Source: Desulfuromonadales bacterium
GTDB lineage: Bacteria; Desulfobacterota; Desulfuromonadia; Desulfuromonadales; UBA2294
DNA: 27,371 nucleotides
Direction of reading: 5' to 3'
Assembly: GCA_014859615.1 (NCBI GenBank)
Contig: JACUTX010000004.1
Coordinates: forward strand, 1-27,371
Position numbers and translations under genes: made by a program. This document shows, piece by piece, positions 24,754 through 27,371 of the stretch. The stretch's first letter is position 1, and the number at the start of each line of letters is the position of its first letter. A model generated the notes under the pieces. It was not told the origin of the DNA, did not search any database, and saw only the letters and a program-made list of their open reading frames with translations.

Positions 24754-25875
24754 TTAACTTTTCAGGCTCGCCACCAACCCTTCACCCAAAACCTGCTTCT
24801 GCCACTTTTTCAAACTGTCTACAGCATCTAAATCGGCAACCGAAACCGGGTTCAAGCGGGAGATCGTCTCAAGGGTTGTATTATTGATTAAGACGCCAGG
24901 GTCGAGCTGCAAGGCTGAGGCTTTATCGGTTCGCCACTGTTTGAGTTTCATGAACCTCTTTTCTGCGGCCGGATCCTTCTCGCGGCGCGGTTGTCGTGGA
25001 AAAACCGGCAACTGCTCATCCGAAACCGCGTTCCCCTGTGACAACGCCTGGAGCAGTTTCGCACCAAATCGCTCAATCTGGCGTGACGACAACCCCTCAA
25101 TCCCTTGCATCCCCTGCAGGCTATCCGGATTGACTTTCGCCAGATCAAGCAGCGATTTGTTCCCCATCACCTTAAACAGCGGTGAATTACGACTCTGCGC
25201 TTCTTGGGCCCGCCAACAGAGGAGTTCCTCAAGCCGGGCAAGCTGCCGTCGATCAAGCGTACCAGCCCCTTTAAAGCGAAGAAACTTCGGTCCGCCATTT
25301 TCAGCGAAGCCGACCTGTTCCAAAAGGCGGCACTCTTCATCCACCCAATCGAGCCGGCCGAGTTCGCGCAGTCTCGCCTCAAGGAGTTCAGCGAGAGGGT
25401 GCAGATGCCGGGTATCTTCAGCGGCATAATGTGCCATTTCGGCCGGAAGAGGGCGCAGCGACCAATCCGCCTTCTGATATTTCTTGTCGAGACTCACTCC
25501 AAAAAATTTGCCGAGCAGGTCATTCAGCCCGATTTTTGGTTCGCCGCAAAACTGGGCACTAATCATTGTATCGAACAGGCCATTGACAGAAAAACCAAAA
25601 TCGCGACGCAGACTGCGCAGATCATAATCGCCTGCATGGAAAATCTTGCGGATAGAGGGATCGGCCAGAACCGGACCGAGGGGGGCAAGATCGACCGCCA
25701 ACGGATCGACCAAAACGGTTCGCTTTGATCCTGTGAACTGCAGCAGGCAGACTTTTTCCTGATAGTTATGCAGAGCGTCGGCCTCAAGATCGACGCCGAT
25801 TACAGTCTCCGCAGCCAGTTCGGCGGCAAGTGTTTCAATTTCTCTCTCAGTGGTTAATATTTCAATCCCAGACAT
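24754..25875 (-). CDS. rnd: Ribonuclease D
   Basis: RNase D is a 3'-5' exoribonuclease that trims tRNA precursors. The roughly 373-residue protein has the DEDDy nuclease core. D29 and E31 lie in IGVDLEADALHNYQEKVCLL, further ligands are in IFHAGDYDLRSL, and the Tyr/Asp pair is in HYAAEDTRHL. A first HRDC domain (LEELLCWRAQEAQSRN to GMQGIEGLSSRQIERFG) follows, then a second helical domain up to the C-terminus, as in canonical RNase D. I prefer the ATG at 25873-25875, with AGGG 6 nt upstream; it overlaps mutY by 14 bp. A frame from 25896 is possible. It is last in hisC-mutY-rnd, with a terminator beyond it. Confidence 0.92.
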   Translation of the reverse strand: MSGIEILTTEREIETLAAELAAETVIGVDLEADALHNYQEKVCLLQFTGSKRTVLVDPLAVDLAPLGPVLADPSIRKIFHAGDYDLRSLRRDFGFSVNGLFDTMISAQFCGEPKIGLNDLLGKFFGVSLDKKYQKADWSLRPLPAEMAHYAAEDTRHLHPLAELLEARLRELGRLDWVDEECRLLEQVGFAENGGPKFLRFKGAGTLDRRQLARLEELLCWRAQEAQSRNSPLFKVMGNKSLLDLAKVNPDSLQGMQGIEGLSSRQIERFGAKLLQALSQGNAVSDEQLPVFPRQPRREKDPAAEKRFMKLKQWRTDKASALQLDPGVLINNTTLETISRLNPVSVADLDAVDSLKKWQKQVLGEGLVASLKS

Positions 25876-26965
25876 CAGTTGCCCTTCTTTTTGCACGGCT
25901 CAAAGCCAGTGCTTTTTTGTGTGCTCCGTGCAGTGCAAGCTCGTCGAGATCTGCATCGGACTGCCAGTACAGGTCGTGATCTGTTTTGATTTGTACCTGA
26001 CTGCACGAAAGAGTATAGACCTCAGCTTCCAGCCGAAAGTGGCTGTAGCTGTGGCGGATTGTACCGATATAATCTGCAGCCGCTTGACACCCGTAGCTGC
26101 TTAGCAGTTCACAAACCGCAGTCGTCGGAGCAACCCTATCGGACAAATCGACTACCGGAAATTCGAGCATTCCGCCGAGTAGTCCCTCGGTTTTGCGCCG
26201 TCGAATCAATTTTTTACTATTGGAGACGATCAGTATAATTGCCTGGCGACGTGTCGGTACCTTCATTTTTTGCCGAAACATCGGCACAACAGCCGTCAGG
26301 TCGAAGGTTTTGGCGAGGCAGAGTTCAGCAAGGGGACATTGTTCACAGCCGGGACGTTTCGGCGTGCAGACCGTGGCCCCGAGATCCATAATCGCCTGGG
26401 TATAATCGTGCGCGCTATGCGCTGGGACCAACTGCTGTGCCAAACGCCACAATCTCTTTTCAACACTACGATCCCGCGCCGGTGCGCGCACCGCAAAAAG
26501 TCGGCTGAGAATGCGCCGGACATTCCCGTCGAGAATCGGCTCCGGCAGATCGAACGCAAGAGCTGCGATCGCTCCGGCAGTTGATCGGCCGATTCCGGGG
26601 AGCTGCTGCAACTGTTCCACACTCTGCGGGAATTGGCTTTTTTTTTCGGAAACAACCTGTTGCGCCGTCTTATGCAGATTGCGGGCACGCGAATAGTAGC
26701 CGAGCCCGGCCCAGAGCGTCAGCACCTCTTCAACCGTCGCAGCCGCCAGAGTCTCAATATCAGGGAATCGCACAAGAAAACGGTGATAGTAATCGACAAC
26801 AGCCGTGACGGTGGTCTGCTGCAGCATGATCTCAGAGAGCCAGATGCGATAAGGATCCCGACTGTTGCGCCACGGCAGCTCCCGCCCCTGCGCTCGATAC
26901 CAGACGAGCAGTCGCTCGGACATCAGTTCAGCAGGAAACGGCAGCTTTTCCGCGCTATTTTCCAT
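25862..26965 (-). CDS. mutY: A/G-specific adenine glycosylase MutY
   Basis: MutY removes adenine mispaired with 8-oxoguanine in base-excision repair. The 367-residue protein has the HhH-GPD fold. LPWRNSRDPYRIWLSEIMLQ carries the catalytic Glu, LPGIGRSTAGAIAALAF is the helix-hairpin-helix, and the following LDGNVRRI carries the catalytic Asp. The 4Fe-4S cluster cysteines are all present at C200, C207, C210 and C216 (CX6CX2CX5C). The C-terminal 130 residues are a NUDIX-like 8-oxoG recognition domain (RRRKTEGLLGGMLEFPVV). The start overlaps the hisC stop by 11 bp and has no good ribosome-binding site, so it probably relies on coupling to hisC. Confidence 0.94.
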   Translation of the reverse strand: MENSAEKLPFPAELMSERLLVWYRAQGRELPWRNSRDPYRIWLSEIMLQQTTVTAVVDYYHRFLVRFPDIETLAAATVEEVLTLWAGLGYYSRARNLHKTAQQVVSEKKSQFPQSVEQLQQLPGIGRSTAGAIAALAFDLPEPILDGNVRRILSRLFAVRAPARDRSVEKRLWRLAQQLVPAHSAHDYTQAIMDLGATVCTPKRPGCEQCPLAELCLAKTFDLTAVVPMFRQKMKVPTRRQAIILIVSNSKKLIRRRKTEGLLGGMLEFPVVDLSDRVAPTTAVCELLSSYGCQAAADYIGTIRHSYSHFRLEAEVYTLSCSQVQIKTDHDLYWQSDADLDELALHGAHKKALALSRAKRRATDVWD

Positions 26966-27371
26966 TTATTCTGATCGGTTCCTGGCTAATCTCCTTGAGA
27001 GCCGCCAGGCAAACTTCCATCTGCTGACGACTCCCGATTGAGATCCGCAGTCCATCAGCAATGAAACGAACCAGAATCTTGCGTTTGAAGAGGTGATCAT
27101 AAACCCGCCAGCTATCGCGGTCTGGCGGGAGGACAAAAACAAAATTCCCCTGCGACGCAATGACCAGATAGCTTAGTTCACGCAAGGCAGCGCTGAACCA
27201 CTCCCGGGTCGCACAGATTTTCTCCACGCAATGCCGCAGGTATGTCTGATCCTTTAGGGCAGCCGTTGCAGCGACCTGTGCCAGGCGATCGATATTGTAA
27301 TGATCGCGAATTTTATCGAGCGCTTCGATCACCGCAACCGGCCCGATCGCAAGGCCGAGGCGCATCCCGGC
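26955..27371 (-). CDS. hisC: Histidinol-phosphate aminotransferase, C-terminal part
   Basis: Only the last 138 residues are in the window; the gene continues past the right edge. The fragment begins at AGMRLGLAIGP, the loop just after the PLP-lysine in HisC and related class I/II aminotransferases. It goes on to LRISIGSRQQMEVCLAALKE, the conserved carboxylate-binding arginine region and C-terminal helix. HisC converts imidazole-acetol phosphate to histidinol phosphate using glutamate. The main alternative is another fold-type I aminotransferase of the same group, since substrate-determining parts lie outside. It overlaps mutY by 11 bp, which suggests cotranscription with mutY and rnd and is not the usual his operon setting. 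Confidence 0.85.
   Translation of the reverse strand, partial: AGMRLGLAIGPVAVIEALDKIRDHYNIDRLAQVAATAALKDQTYLRHCVEKICATREWFSAALRELSYLVIASQGNFVFVLPPDRDSWRVYDHLFKRKILVRFIADGLRISIGSRQQMEVCLAALKEISQEPIRINGK

Overview
The window looks like a chromosomal stretch of a deltaproteobacterium of the Desulfuromonadales type (Geobacter, Pelobacter or Desulfuromonas relatives). This is inferred from gene content, not from a marker gene. The pointers are a chemoreceptor with the IIAAQAGE-type tip, a 611-aa protein that I recall as family TIGR04442, an EF-G paralogue outside the ribosomal operon, and the long forms of PstC and PstA. Base composition is moderately GC-rich and even, with AT-rich intergenic patches. 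I saw no rRNA, tRNA, CRISPR array, phage or intact transposase.

Layout: (1) Positions 1-1826 hold the 5' part of an NAD-binding epimerase-like gene on the minus strand and, divergently, a SpoIIE/PP2C-type phosphatase. (2) Positions 1823-12634 are a long minus-strand run. In transcription order it reads EamA transporter, miaA, family 2 glycosyltransferase, PilZ protein, chemoreceptor, PhnP-like metallo-hydrolase, TIGR04442-like protein and EF-G. Several junctions overlap by 4 bp (GTGA or ATGA). (3) fumC lies alone on the plus strand (12717-14108). It is followed by a 357-bp gap with two hairpins and a short repeat element bounded by inverted repeats. (4) Positions 14466-23900 are the phosphate-response locus on the minus strand: phoB-phoR, then pstS-pstC-pstA-pstB-phoU. 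Between phoR and pstS lies a divergent 40-codon membrane-protein gene with a strong Shine-Dalgarno, too short for usual gene calling. (5) Positions 23901-24753 contain a predicted structured element and a thioesterase pseudogene whose reading frame is intact apart from two stop codons. (6) Positions 24754-27371 are an overlapping hisC-mutY-rnd run ending in a clear intrinsic terminator.

How the genes work together: PhoR/PhoB sense phosphate limitation. PhoB probably binds the 11-bp-spaced repeats upstream of pstS (20917-20945) and turns on the PstSCAB transporter, while PhoU and the transporter damp PhoR. A 10-bp hairpin between pstS and pstC probably lets PstS be made in excess. The rest is housekeeping (tRNA modification, base-excision repair, RNA processing, TCA cycle) plus signalling (PilZ, chemoreceptor, phosphatase). 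I found no defence or biosynthetic system. The most unusual material is in the intergenic regions: the small gene beside pstS, the foldable segments at 21249-21381 and 24067-24168, and the two-stop thioesterase gene.
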